NCBI RefSeq assembly: GCF_003704105.1
Contig: NZ_QUOQ01000003.1
Coordinates: forward strand, 62,001-126,000
Reading direction: 5' to 3'
DNA length: 64,000 nucleotides
Origin: Brevundimonas lutea
Lineage (GTDB): Bacteria > Pseudomonadota > Alphaproteobacteria > Caulobacterales > Caulobacteraceae
Under the pieces are notes generated by a model. It was not told the DNA's origin, did no database searches, and saw only the letters and a program-made list of their open reading frames with translations. The first letter of the stretch is position 1. Each line of letters begins with the position of its first letter. The position numbers and the translations under genes are program-made. Positions 43,329 through 51,863 of the stretch are shown here, in pieces.

Positions 43329-44243
43329 ATGGAACGCCTGACACCCACCCAAGCTACGGCCTTCCAGGCCGTCCTCGATCGCCTCGACGCCGCCGACCGA
43401 GCGCGTGTCGACCAGGCCGCGACCGCCGCCGTGCGGCCCGCCCGCGAAAGCGCCTCGCACTGGAATTTCGACCTGCCGGCCGAGGCCGCCGACACGGCTC
43501 TCGGCGAGGGCGCGTCCGACGCGATGCGACGCGGTCTGGTCGCCCGCTGGGCGCTGGACCTGCCGGCGACGGCGCGCGACGCCGACCTGCCGCCCGAGGT
43601 CATGGAGCTTTACCCCTACTGGATCGACAAGCTAGCCGACTTCCTGACCGCCGGCGCCGATCCCTATGATCGCGACTATTGGGCCAAGGACGTGCGCTTC
43701 GTCCTGGCGCTGAGCGTGCCGGGCGCGCGGACCCAGACCATCGACCTGTCCTCGCCGCTGGGGCCGGGCCAGATCGTCCGAAACGGCCTGGGCGGCCACG
43801 GCTGGGCGCCTTTGCTGGCCTATGTGCGATCGTTCGGCTGGAACAAGCCGTGGCTGGAGGTGCACACCGAGGCGCGCCAGCTGGAGGATTTCAACGAGGC
43901 CGGCTGGGATCGCGCCTGGGCCACGGCGGCGGCGATCTGCGAGCGCCGGCCCGAACTGGGCGGCATGATCGGCTCGTCCTGGTTCTATGATCCGCCGCTG
44001 GAGACAATCAGCCCTCGTCTGGCCTATCTCAGGCTCAATCCGCTGAAGGGCGGCGCCTTCATCGTGCACCAGGGCCCGGCGCCGATCCACAGCGAACGCG
44101 CGGCGGCCTCATCGCCCACGCGGCGGGCCATGATCGAGTCGGGCGAGTATGTTCCGAGCGGCTGGCTGGTGGCCTGGCCCCGCGCCGAACTGATCGCCTG
44201 GGCCAAGGGCCGCGTGGTCGAAGAGGTGCGCGAGGCGGCCTAG
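43329..44243 (+). CDS. Conserved hypothetical protein
   Basis: The 304-residue product is probably cytosolic and has no signal or membrane segments. Notable segments are HWNFDLPAEAADTAL, the DVRFVLALSVPGARTQTIDL region, GQIVRNGLGGHGWAPLLAYV, and GWNKPWLEVHTEARQL. I do not recognise the family and do not assign a function. The ATG at 43329 begins where the helical domain begins. Its stop overlaps the stop of the convergent deacetylase in a shared CTAG. Confidence 0.7.
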   Translation: MERLTPTQATAFQAVLDRLDAADRARVDQAATAAVRPARESASHWNFDLPAEAADTALGEGASDAMRRGLVARWALDLPATARDADLPPEVMELYPYWIDKLADFLTAGADPYDRDYWAKDVRFVLALSVPGARTQTIDLSSPLGPGQIVRNGLGGHGWAPLLAYVRSFGWNKPWLEVHTEARQLEDFNEAGWDRAWATAAAICERRPELGGMIGSSWFYDPPLETISPRLAYLRLNPLKGGAFIVHQGPAPIHSERAAASSPTRRAMIESGEYVPSGWLVAWPRAELIAWAKGRVVEEVREAA

Positions 44244-44980
44244 CCGCCCATCCGGCCCCACGCTTCGCCCACCGGCAGGATGTCCAGGTCGGCGGCCCGT
44301 GCCAGGCGGATCAACTGATCCAGATCCTCGACCGTGCAGCCATAGGGCGTTGGCCGGTCCGAGACGTCGTGGCCATAGGCGATCAGCCAGCCCCGGCTGT
44401 CGGCCGTCTGCTGAACCAGCGCCTCCAGGTCGTATCCGGGCAAGCGGCGGCTCTCCAGACCGATGGCTTGGAGATTGGCGCGGTCGGCGCGGCCGGCGTT
44501 GATCCCGTCGCGCACACCCCGTCCCAGGTCGAACCGCCCGGCGATCACCGGCTTGGCCTCCAGAGCGCAGTCGCCGAAGGGATAGGCGAAGGTCGTCATC
44601 CGATAGCCGTGCAGCCGTTCGCTCACCCAGCGGGCGTTTCGCTCCAGGCTGGCGGCCAGATCGGCCGGACTGAGCCTCAAGACGCTGGCGTGTTCATAGG
44701 TGTGGCAGCCGACCTCGTGGCCGGCCGCGTGCAGGGCCTGCAGATGCTCGGTCTCGAACTGCGGCAGGTCGAGGTTACGCCCGCCCGCCAGGCCGCCACA
44801 GACATAGTAGGTGGCCTTGACCCCATGCTGGGCCAGCACAGGTCCAGCCTCGGTCCAGGCGGACATCGGAATGTCGTCGAAGCTGAGGCTCAGCACGCCC
44901 CGCGCGGGGCGGACGGCCATCGGCTTGCGTTCGAGATAACGCGCCGCCCGACGCCGCATCTGATCCAGTCGGTGCTGCAT
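44240..44980 (-). CDS. Polysaccharide deacetylase family protein
   Basis: The 246-residue product has the NodB-type motifs: LSLSFDD with the catalytic and metal Asp pair, HTYEH (HxxxH metal site), and FAYPFGD. Family enzymes remove N-acetyl groups from chitin, peptidoglycan or other glycans. The start at 44980 has no strong ribosome site; a shorter start at 44959 is possible and the longer frame to 45184 overlaps other genes. It is convergent with the hypothetical gene at 43.3 kb. Confidence 0.83.
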   Translation of the reverse strand: MQHRLDQMRRRAARYLERKPMAVRPARGVLSLSFDDIPMSAWTEAGPVLAQHGVKATYYVCGGLAGGRNLDLPQFETEHLQALHAAGHEVGCHTYEHASVLRLSPADLAASLERNARWVSERLHGYRMTTFAYPFGDCALEAKPVIAGRFDLGRGVRDGINAGRADRANLQAIGLESRRLPGYDLEALVQQTADSRGWLIAYGHDVSDRPTPYGCTVEDLDQLIRLARAADLDILPVGEAWGRMGG

Positions 44981-45039
44981 GCGGAGGAGGGTGGCACGCC
45001 GCCGGTTAAGGGCGGATTTCGATACGACTATCGGCTGTC

Positions 45040-45168
45040 CTAGCTCAGCCACCCACCCAGATTCCACACCGGGACGATCATGAGGATGGCGATCACGACC
45101 GCGACCACAAACGGCGCCGTCCAAAGCGCCAGATGCACCCAATCGACCCGAGGGCGCCGTCGTCTCAT
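45040..45168 (-). CDS. Small single-pass membrane protein
   Basis: The 42-residue product starts with a basic MRRRRPR and has one hydrophobic segment (about residues 16-34) followed by NLGGWLS. Its ATG overlaps the stop of the cystathionine lyase gene by ATGA, so it is probably co-translated. No family is recognised. Confidence 0.6.
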   Translation of the reverse strand: MRRRRPRVDWVHLALWTAPFVVAVVIAILMIVPVWNLGGWLS

Positions 45169-46334
45169 GGGACCACCCCGGCAAACGCGCCCTCGAGGTC
45201 TGCGATCAAATCGTCCGCATTCTCCAGTCCAATGTGCAGGCGGATTAGCGGGCCTTCCAGCCTCGGCGGGGCCTGTCTGAAGCCCAACTGACCCGTCTCG
45301 TGCGTCGCCAGGCTCTCGAAGCCGCCCCAGGAATAGCCGAGGCCGAACAGGGTGAGGCGGTCGAGGATGGCTTCGGCCTCGGCTTCCGCGCCCCCGTTCA
45401 GCACCACGCCCATCAGACCGGCCGCGCCGGTGTAGTCGCGCGCCCAAAGATCGTGGCCGACCGAGCCGGGCAGGGGCGGGTAGAGGACGCGGGCGACCTT
45501 GGGATGGTCCGCCAGCCACTCCGCGACCTGCAGCGCCGAGGCGGCGTGGCGGTCCAGCCGGGTCTTGAGGGTACGGGCGCCGCGCAGGGCCAGCCAGGCG
45601 TCGTCGGGCGAGACGTGGCCGCCCAGGTCCTCGGCGGCCTGATGAATGAGGCGACCCAGCCGCGCGTCCGCCGTCGCCACGGCGCCCATCAGCAGATCGG
45701 AATGGCCGCCGACATATTTGGTCAGGGCCTGGACGCTGACATCGACGCCGTGGACCAGCGGTTTGAAGGCCACACCGGCCGCCCAGGTGTTGTCCATGAT
45801 CGTGACCACGCTCTTCGCCCGCGCGGCTGTGGCCAGGGCCGGGACGTCGATCATCTCGAACGTCAGGCTGGCGGGAGATTCGATCAGCACGATGCGGGTC
45901 CGTTCGCCGATCATGGCGGCGATCTCGGCGGCCGTGGCCTCGGCCGGGTGCAAGCGCGTGGTCACGCCGCGCTCGGCCATGAAGCGCGTCAGGAAGCGGC
46001 GACTAGGGCCATAGACGGCGTCGGTGGTCAGCACCTCGTCGCCGGCCCGCGCCAGAGCCAGGATCGGCAGGGTCACGGCCGACAGGCCCGACGAGGTCAG
46101 GGTCACCCGTTCGGCCCGCTCCAGATCGGCGACCAGCTGGGCCAGGGCCCGCTGCGGCGCCAGGCCGTCGATGCCATAGACCGGCCCGAGGCTCTCGTCG
46201 CGCATGACGCCAACCGACGGGTTCAGCAGGGTCGAGGCGCGCTCCACCGGCGGGCTGACCGGCCGTCGGCCCTCGGTCGGCCGTGAGGTCGCGGCTCGGA
46301 TCAGGCGGGTGGAGTCGTGTTCGCTCATCGGCAT
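45165..46334 (-). CDS. metC: Cystathionine beta-lyase (Cys/Met metabolism PLP enzyme)
   Basis: The 389-residue enzyme of the gamma family of PLP enzymes has the Schiff-base lysine in QALTKYVGGHSDLLMG, with TLTSSGLSAVTLPILALARA and DNTWAAG in the cofactor region. Cystathionine beta-lyases make homocysteine, pyruvate and ammonia; other gamma-family members look alike, so the reaction is likely rather than certain. Starts at 46334 and 46328 are both possible. It is the first gene of a two-gene unit with a 42-residue membrane protein. Confidence 0.88.
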   Translation of the reverse strand: MPMSEHDSTRLIRAATSRPTEGRRPVSPPVERASTLLNPSVGVMRDESLGPVYGIDGLAPQRALAQLVADLERAERVTLTSSGLSAVTLPILALARAGDEVLTTDAVYGPSRRFLTRFMAERGVTTRLHPAEATAAEIAAMIGERTRIVLIESPASLTFEMIDVPALATAARAKSVVTIMDNTWAAGVAFKPLVHGVDVSVQALTKYVGGHSDLLMGAVATADARLGRLIHQAAEDLGGHVSPDDAWLALRGARTLKTRLDRHAASALQVAEWLADHPKVARVLYPPLPGSVGHDLWARDYTGAAGLMGVVLNGGAEAEAEAILDRLTLFGLGYSWGGFESLATHETGQLGFRQAPPRLEGPLIRLHIGLENADDLIADLEGAFAGVVP

Positions 46335-46341
46335 TTCATTT

Positions 46342-46371
46342 GCGGCTATCGCGCCTCGCGCTACTTGAGCC
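46342..46371. repeat. Short palindromic repeat, copy C
   Basis: Core GCGGC-TATCGCGC-CTCGCGC-TACTTGAGCC with the same outer and inner arms as copies A and B, 3.2 kb away. It lies in the intergenic space between the lyase and a binding-protein gene. Confidence 0.6.
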
Positions 46372-46451
46372 GTCCATTTCGGCGGGTCCAAGGTTGCCAC
46401 GGGGGCCTCGGGCCTTCTAACACCGGATGCGGGGGGAAGCGGAGGCGCACG

Positions 46452-47561
46452 ATGACGGAATTCGGCGCGGCGGCCAGAGGGGCCGTCCTGACCCTGGTCT
46501 CGGGCCTGGTCCTCATGGCCTGCGGCGACCGGGGTGCCGAGCCGGAGGCCGAGGTCGCCCCGCCCGCGCCGATCGAAACCGGAGAGATCGAACCGCAGGA
46601 GAGCGAAACGCTGGCCGCCATCCGCGCCCGCGGTCGGCTGAACTGCGGCGTCAATGAGGGGCTGGTCGGCTTCGCCTATACCGACAATCGGGGTCAGTGG
46701 CGGGGCTTCGACATCGACTTCTGCCGGGCTCTGGCGGCGGCGGCCCTGGGCGATCCGGACGCGGTGCGGTTCGTGCCGCTGAACACCCAGGACCGCTTTG
46801 CCGCTTTGCGGAGTGGCCGGGTCGATGTGCTGTGGCGCAACACCTCCTGGACCATGACCCGCGACGGCGGCGAAGGCCTCGAGTTCGCCGGGGTCAACTA
46901 CTACGACGGCCAGGGCTTTCTGGTGCGGCGCGAGCTGAACCTGACCAGCGCATCCGAGCTGAACGGAGCCCGGGTGTGCGTCCAGGCTTCCTCGACCACC
47001 CAGCTGAATCTCGACGACTATTTCCGTAGCCGCCAGCTGGAGTACACGCCCGTGGTGGTGGCCAGCGAGCGCGAGGCGCGCGACGCCTATGACCGCGAGG
47101 AATGCGACGCTTTCACCGCCGACCTGTCGGCCCTGGCCGCCGCGCGTACGGCGCTGAGCGCGCCCGGCCAGCACGCCGTGCTGCCCGACGTCATCTCCAA
47201 GGAGCCGCTGGGTCCCGTGACCTCCAGCGACGACGCGGCCTGGACCGACATCGTGCGCTGGACCCTGAACGCCGTGATCCTGGCCGAGGAGTTGGGCGTC
47301 ACCCAGGAGACCGCCGAGGATCTTGCGGAGACGTCTCCCGATCCGCGCGTGCGTCGCCTGCTGGGCGCCGAGGGCGAGTTTGGCGCCATGCTGGGCATGG
47401 AGCAGGACTGGGCCCTGCAGGCCATCCTGGCCGGCGGAAACTATGGCGAAATCTTCGACCGCAATCTGGGTGAGCGGTCGGCGCTCGACCTGGCGCGCGG
47501 TCTCAACGCACAATGGAACGCTCAGCCCCGTGGCCTGATCTACGGCCTGCCGATTCGCTGA
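46452..47561 (+). CDS. Amino-acid-binding lipoprotein (AapJ-like periplasmic binding protein)
   Basis: The 369-residue protein has a signal with lipobox LMACGD and the AapJ-type binding-protein core: LNCGVNEGLVGFAYTDNRGQ, GFDIDFCRALAAAALGD, and RVDVLWRNTSWTMTRD. AapJ binds L-amino acids for an ABC transporter, but no permease or ATPase gene is beside it. Instead a DAACS symporter follows after about 30 bases. GGAGG lies about 6 bases upstream of the ATG at 46452. Confidence 0.87.
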   Translation: MTEFGAAARGAVLTLVSGLVLMACGDRGAEPEAEVAPPAPIETGEIEPQESETLAAIRARGRLNCGVNEGLVGFAYTDNRGQWRGFDIDFCRALAAAALGDPDAVRFVPLNTQDRFAALRSGRVDVLWRNTSWTMTRDGGEGLEFAGVNYYDGQGFLVRRELNLTSASELNGARVCVQASSTTQLNLDDYFRSRQLEYTPVVVASEREARDAYDREECDAFTADLSALAAARTALSAPGQHAVLPDVISKEPLGPVTSSDDAAWTDIVRWTLNAVILAEELGVTQETAEDLAETSPDPRVRRLLGAEGEFGAMLGMEQDWALQAILAGGNYGEIFDRNLGERSALDLARGLNAQWNAQPRGLIYGLPIR

Positions 47562-47590
47562 GCCATGGGACTTCCGAGGGGGAACACCGC

Positions 47591-48934
47591 ATGACCATGA
47601 CGACCGACGCGCCCGTGGTGCGCAAGAAGCTGGCGCTGCACTGGTGGATGCTGATCGGGTTCGCCGTCGGTCTGCTCGGCGGTCTGGCGGTCAATCTGAC
47701 CGGGTCGGGCGACGCCTTCGCCGTCCAGTGGGTGATCGACAACATCACCGGCCCGGCGGGTCAGATCTTCCTGCGTCTGCTGTTCATGCTGGTCATCCCG
47801 CTGCTTTTCTCGGCCCTGGTCATGGGCGTGGCGGAGATGGGCGACCTGTCGGCGCTCGGTCGGGTCGGCTGGAAGACGTTGCTGTTCACCATCTGTGTGT
47901 CGGCCATCGCCGTGGTCATCGGACTGGTCCTGGTCAATGTGCTGCGGCCCGGCGATGGGGTGGATCCGGTGCTGGCCCAGCAGCTGTTGGCCCAGGGCGC
48001 CGAGGGCGCCGCCGGTATCGTCGGCAACGCGCCCGAGGGCGTCAGCGCCGGCTCGTTCTTCCTGGAGATGATCCCCTCGAACATCTTCCTCGCGGCCAGC
48101 GAAAACCAGATCCTGTCAGTGATGGTCTTCGCCCTGCTGTTCGGCATTGGCCTGGTGCTGGCCAAGAGCCCGGCGACGGACCGGCTGCAGGAGACCATCG
48201 AGGGCCTGTTCGAGGTGATGATGAAGCTCATCACCCTGGTGATCCGGCTGGCCCCGATCGCAGTCGCCTGCCTGATGTTCAACCTGGCGGCGGTGTTCGG
48301 CTGGGACCTGCTGATCCGGCTGGGGGCCTTCGTCGGCGTGGCCGTGCTGGCCATGGCGATCCACATGTTCGTGGTCTATCCGATCCTGGTCTGGAGCCTG
48401 GGCAAGCGTAACCCAATCCAGTTCTTCAGCGACATTCGCGAGGCCATGGTCGTGGCCTTCGCCACCTCCTCGTCCAACGCCAGTCTGCCCGTGGTGCTGA
48501 GGGTCGCCGACGAGACCCTGAAGCTGCCGCGCCGCATCGCCCGTTTCGTGCTGACCGTCGGCGCCACGGCCAACCAGAACGGCACGGCCCTGTTCGAGGG
48601 CGTCACGGTGCTGTTTCTGGCCCAGTTCTTCGGCATCGAACTGTCGATCGGTCAGCAGGTGGTTGTCATGCTGGTCTGTATCCTGGGCGGCATCGGCACG
48701 GCCGGAGTGCCCGCCGGCTCGCTGCCGGTCATCGCCATGATCCTGGCCATGGTCGGGGTGCCGCCCGAGGGCATCGGCCTGGTGCTGGGCGTCGACCGCT
48801 TCCTCGACATGTGCCGCACCACCCTGAATGTGGCCGGCGATCTGGTGGTGGCCACGGTGGTGTCGCGCGGCGAGCCCGACATCAGCGCCGAGGACGCGGC
48901 CGAGCTGGATCCGGCCCGGCCCGTCGTCGCCTGA
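47591..48934 (+). CDS. DAACS family dicarboxylate/amino acid:cation symporter
   Basis: The 447-residue protein has about eight membrane segments and two hairpins, with family motifs: serine-rich FATSSSNASLPV, GIGTAGVPAGSLPVI, and VDRFLDMCRTTLNVAGD. The Arg of DMCRT is the residue that selects acidic substrates in characterised members. In the usual NMDGT sodium/substrate motif this protein has NQNGT (about residues 328-332). The change is of uncertain effect. It follows an AapJ-like lipoprotein on the same strand. Confidence 0.9.
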   Translation: MTMTTDAPVVRKKLALHWWMLIGFAVGLLGGLAVNLTGSGDAFAVQWVIDNITGPAGQIFLRLLFMLVIPLLFSALVMGVAEMGDLSALGRVGWKTLLFTICVSAIAVVIGLVLVNVLRPGDGVDPVLAQQLLAQGAEGAAGIVGNAPEGVSAGSFFLEMIPSNIFLAASENQILSVMVFALLFGIGLVLAKSPATDRLQETIEGLFEVMMKLITLVIRLAPIAVACLMFNLAAVFGWDLLIRLGAFVGVAVLAMAIHMFVVYPILVWSLGKRNPIQFFSDIREAMVVAFATSSSNASLPVVLRVADETLKLPRRIARFVLTVGATANQNGTALFEGVTVLFLAQFFGIELSIGQQVVVMLVCILGGIGTAGVPAGSLPVIAMILAMVGVPPEGIGLVLGVDRFLDMCRTTLNVAGDLVVATVVSRGEPDISAEDAAELDPARPVVA

Positions 48935-48938
48935 CGTC

Positions 48939-49811
48939 ATGGAGGCGCCGTCGCCGCCCGCCTATCGCCTGGTGCGGGTCCGCGACGGCGGCGCACCGGT
49001 CGGGGACGGGCTGCGGCGCTGGCTGGGGAAGGTCTCGCCGCTTCATGGGCTTGGCGCGGCCATCGGGTTCGGGCGTCGGTTCGACCACGTCGTGGAGCAG
49101 CGGGCGGCGCGGGGGCGCGGGGCGGCGGTGTCTCCAGGCCAGGCGCGACTGGTGTTCGGCGAGGCGCTGGACCTGCGGATCGATCCTGTCCGACTGACCC
49201 ACAGACTGGCCGACGCCTGGGACGACGACGGCGACGTGCGCAGCGCCGACCAGGCCTTCGTGGATGGCGGCGACTGGCGCGAGATCACCTATCCGGTCAG
49301 CGACAGTCGCTCGCATGTCGAGATGCTCGACCTCTGCCGTTGGCGCGCGGACTTCCGACGCACCAGCCGTTACCGGGTGCTCGCCGAGCAGATCGCGGCG
49401 GGCCAGGCGCCGCGCCGCGACGGCGTCTCCTTGAAGTCGATCTCCGATCTTGACCGTCACTATCTGCGGGGGCTCGCCCTGATTGAGAGCCTCGAACGCC
49501 AGGGGCTGCAGGCCGTGAGCCGGGCGTCGTCCGAACGGCGACCGCCTCCCGCCCTCCGGCGCGCGCCGTGGCGCGAGTGGGTGGAGCGAGACATCGGGGT
49601 GGCGGTGGCGGCGGACGGTGCCCTGGTGCGTCATACCTGCGGTCGGCATCGGTTCGCGGCGGCCCAGGGGCTCGGTCTCGCGTCTATTCCCGTCGAGGTG
49701 CGGCTTATCCACGCCGGCTGGCTGGCTGCGGCGGCGACCCGTCTGGGCTTGCCGCCCCATCGCGCGCTGCCGATCGCGCTCAGCGAGGTGGAGGCCCGGC
49801 ATCGCCGGTGA
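48939..49811 (+). CDS. Uncharacterised protein with ParB-like GRHR motif
   Basis: The 290-residue product has near its C terminus the segment VRHTCGRHRFAAAQGLGLAS followed by IPVEVRLIH, a pattern like the ParB/Srx nuclease-type fold GxHR box. The rest is Arg/Asp-rich and unlike canonical ParB (no HTH seen). I know similar uncharacterised proteins, some found near polysaccharide genes, but cannot name a function. It begins 4 bases after the symporter stop. Its 3' end overlaps the convergent sulfurtransferase by 32 bases. Confidence 0.65.
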   Translation: MEAPSPPAYRLVRVRDGGAPVGDGLRRWLGKVSPLHGLGAAIGFGRRFDHVVEQRAARGRGAAVSPGQARLVFGEALDLRIDPVRLTHRLADAWDDDGDVRSADQAFVDGGDWREITYPVSDSRSHVEMLDLCRWRADFRRTSRYRVLAEQIAAGQAPRRDGVSLKSISDLDRHYLRGLALIESLERQGLQAVSRASSERRPPPALRRAPWREWVERDIGVAVAADGALVRHTCGRHRFAAAQGLGLASIPVEVRLIHAGWLAAAATRLGLPPHRALPIALSEVEARHRR

Positions 49812-50634
49812 CCACCGGCCCTCCGTCATCGGCGCCCCATTCGGCCCAGCTGCCGTCGTATAGCCGGTTGTCGCGGCCCAGCACCGCAAGCGCCAGGCTG
49901 AGCACGGCCGCGGTCACACCGGACCCACAGGTGGTGAGGGCGATCTGGTCGTCTTGAAGGCCCGCGTCTCGGAAGGCCGCGGCCAGCTGGTCGCCCGGCT
50001 GCAGATGGCCATCCTGGGTCAGGAGACCCTTGAACGGCAGGTTCGCCGCGCCGGGCATGTGGCCGACCCTCAGCCCCGGCCGAGGCTCTTCGGCTCGGCC
50101 CGTGAACCGGGGCTCGGGGCGTGCGTCGAGGACCCGCCGCGCCGGATCATTCAGGGAGGCGGCGACATCGGATCGATCGGCGACGGCCTCGGCGTCCAGG
50201 CGGGCGTGGAACGCCACCGGCCTGGGCCGCGTCATCGGCCCGGTCTGCAACAGACGCCCTTCCGCGCGCCAGGCCGGCAGGCCGCCGTCCAAAACCCGAA
50301 CCCTTTCGGCGCCCATGACCCGCAGCATCCACCAGGCCCGGGCGGCCGAGAACAGGCCCAGGGCGTCATAGACGACGATGTCGTCGCTCTCGCGGATGCC
50401 CAGCGCGCCCATCGAGGCCGCGAAGGCCTCGGGCGACGGCAGCATGTGGGGGAGGGAACTGTCCTGGTCCGACACCGCGTCCAAATCGAAGAAGCGGGCT
50501 TTGGGAATGCGCGCCGCCTCGAAGGCCTTGCGGGCGTTGGTTCCGTCCAGATGCCAGCTGGCGTCGAGGATTCTCAGATCGGGGTTGCGCAAGTCCCGCT
50601 CGAGGTCGTCGGTCGAGATCAGCGGGCCGGTCAT
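49780..50634 (-). CDS. sseA: 3-Mercaptopyruvate sulfurtransferase (rhodanese-like)
   Basis: The 284-residue tandem-rhodanese protein has the active-site loop CGSGVTA, which marks mercaptopyruvate sulfurtransferase over thiosulfate sulfurtransferase. It moves sulfur from 3-mercaptopyruvate to thiols. Other marks are RILDASWHLDGTNARKAFEA and VGHMPGAANLPFK. The ATG at 50634 is the natural start. It is third in a phr-cfa-sseA unit (8-base gap). Confidence 0.92.
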   Translation of the reverse strand: MTGPLISTDDLERDLRNPDLRILDASWHLDGTNARKAFEAARIPKARFFDLDAVSDQDSSLPHMLPSPEAFAASMGALGIRESDDIVVYDALGLFSAARAWWMLRVMGAERVRVLDGGLPAWRAEGRLLQTGPMTRPRPVAFHARLDAEAVADRSDVAASLNDPARRVLDARPEPRFTGRAEEPRPGLRVGHMPGAANLPFKGLLTQDGHLQPGDQLAAAFRDAGLQDDQIALTTCGSGVTAAVLSLALAVLGRDNRLYDGSWAEWGADDGGPVVTGDAGPPPR

Positions 50635-50642
50635 GACGCGCC

Positions 50643-51857
50643 CTAGGCCTCGAGCACGAGCTGGATCACGTCCGTTCGGCGAGACCGGAATCCCGCCTCG
50701 CAATAGGCCAGATAAAAGCGCCACAGTCGGCGGAATCGCTCGTCGAATCCCATCCGTGCGATGCCCGGCCAGGCGGCGTCGAACCGCCGCATCCATTCCG
50801 CCAAGGTCTCGGCGTAGGACAGGCCGAACCGCTCCACCGCCGACCAGCTCAACTCGGCCCCCGCAATCACGGGCTTCAGCGTCGCCTCGCTGGGCAGCAT
50901 GCCGCCGGGAAAAATGTATTTCTGGATGAAGTCGGTCCTCTTGTTGTAGCCGCCGAACAGCGCGTCCTGGATGGTGATGATCTGCAGGCCGGCCTTGCCG
51001 CCGGCGGTCAGCGACTGGCGAATCTTGCCGAAATAGGCCGGCCAATATTCCTGGCCGACCGCCTCGAACATCTCGATCGATGCGACCCGGTCGAAGCGAC
51101 CCTCGACGTCGCGATAGTCGATCAGGCGGATGTCGGCGCGGTCCGTCAGTCCTGCCCGTGCGATCCGCTCGGACGCAAAGGCGTGCTGTTCCCTGGAGAT
51201 GGTGATGGCCGTGACCTGGGCGCCGATCTCGCGCGCGGCGTATTCGGCGAACCCGCCCCAGCCGCAGCCGATCTCCAGCACGCTCATGCCCGGCTTCAGG
51301 TCCATGGCCCGCGCCAAGGTTTCGTATTTGCGCACCTGGGCCGCCTCGAGGCTATCGTTGGGCCCGGCGAACACCGCCGAGGAATAGGTCATCGAGGGGT
51401 CGAGCCAGGCCGAATAGAAGGCGTTGCCCAGATCGTAGTGGGCGTGGATGTTCGACTTGGCGCCGGCTCGGCTGTTGCGGTTCAGCCGGTGACCGACCCA
51501 GTTGACCACCTTCATCAGCGCGTTGCCGTCGAACAGCCGGCGAATGTTATCGTGATTTCGGGCCAGGGCCTCCAGCAGGGCGGCGAGATCGGGCGTGTCC
51601 CATTCGCCTTCCACATAGCCCTCGGCGAATCCGATATCGCCGGAGCGCAGCACCCGGCGCGCGAAACGCCAGTCGTGAATGGTGATCGCGCCCCTGGGGC
51701 CCGGTTCGGACCCGGTCATGTCATGGGTGGCGCCGCCCGGCAGGGTGACGTGCAGCCGTCCGATGCTCCAGTTCTGCCCAAGCAGGCGCAGCAGCATGCG
51801 CGCCACCGGCGGCGCGCCGTGCGGAATTGGATCCTGCTGATAGGCGACAGCGGTCAT
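50643..51857 (-). CDS. cfa: Cyclopropane-fatty-acyl-phospholipid synthase
   Basis: Cfa uses SAM to add a methylene group to unsaturated acyl chains of membrane lipids. The 404 residues include the SAM motif VLEIGCGWGGFAEYAA, the YDLGNAFYSAWLDPSMTYS segment, and KYIFPGGMLPS near the C terminus. It starts 6 bases after the photolyase stop, so the two are probably co-transcribed. A cyclopropane-membrane role fits stress or stationary phase. Confidence 0.95.
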   Translation of the reverse strand: MTAVAYQQDPIPHGAPPVARMLLRLLGQNWSIGRLHVTLPGGATHDMTGSEPGPRGAITIHDWRFARRVLRSGDIGFAEGYVEGEWDTPDLAALLEALARNHDNIRRLFDGNALMKVVNWVGHRLNRNSRAGAKSNIHAHYDLGNAFYSAWLDPSMTYSSAVFAGPNDSLEAAQVRKYETLARAMDLKPGMSVLEIGCGWGGFAEYAAREIGAQVTAITISREQHAFASERIARAGLTDRADIRLIDYRDVEGRFDRVASIEMFEAVGQEYWPAYFGKIRQSLTAGGKAGLQIITIQDALFGGYNKRTDFIQKYIFPGGMLPSEATLKPVIAGAELSWSAVERFGLSYAETLAEWMRRFDAAWPGIARMGFDERFRRLWRFYLAYCEAGFRSRRTDVIQLVLEA

Positions 51858-51863
51858 GGGGCC

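Noticed and set aside
46335-47513. N-terminal extension of the cystathionine lyase frame to 47513
   Set aside because: The extra 390 codons are antisense to the amino-acid-binding protein and show no homology; family similarity begins near 46334.
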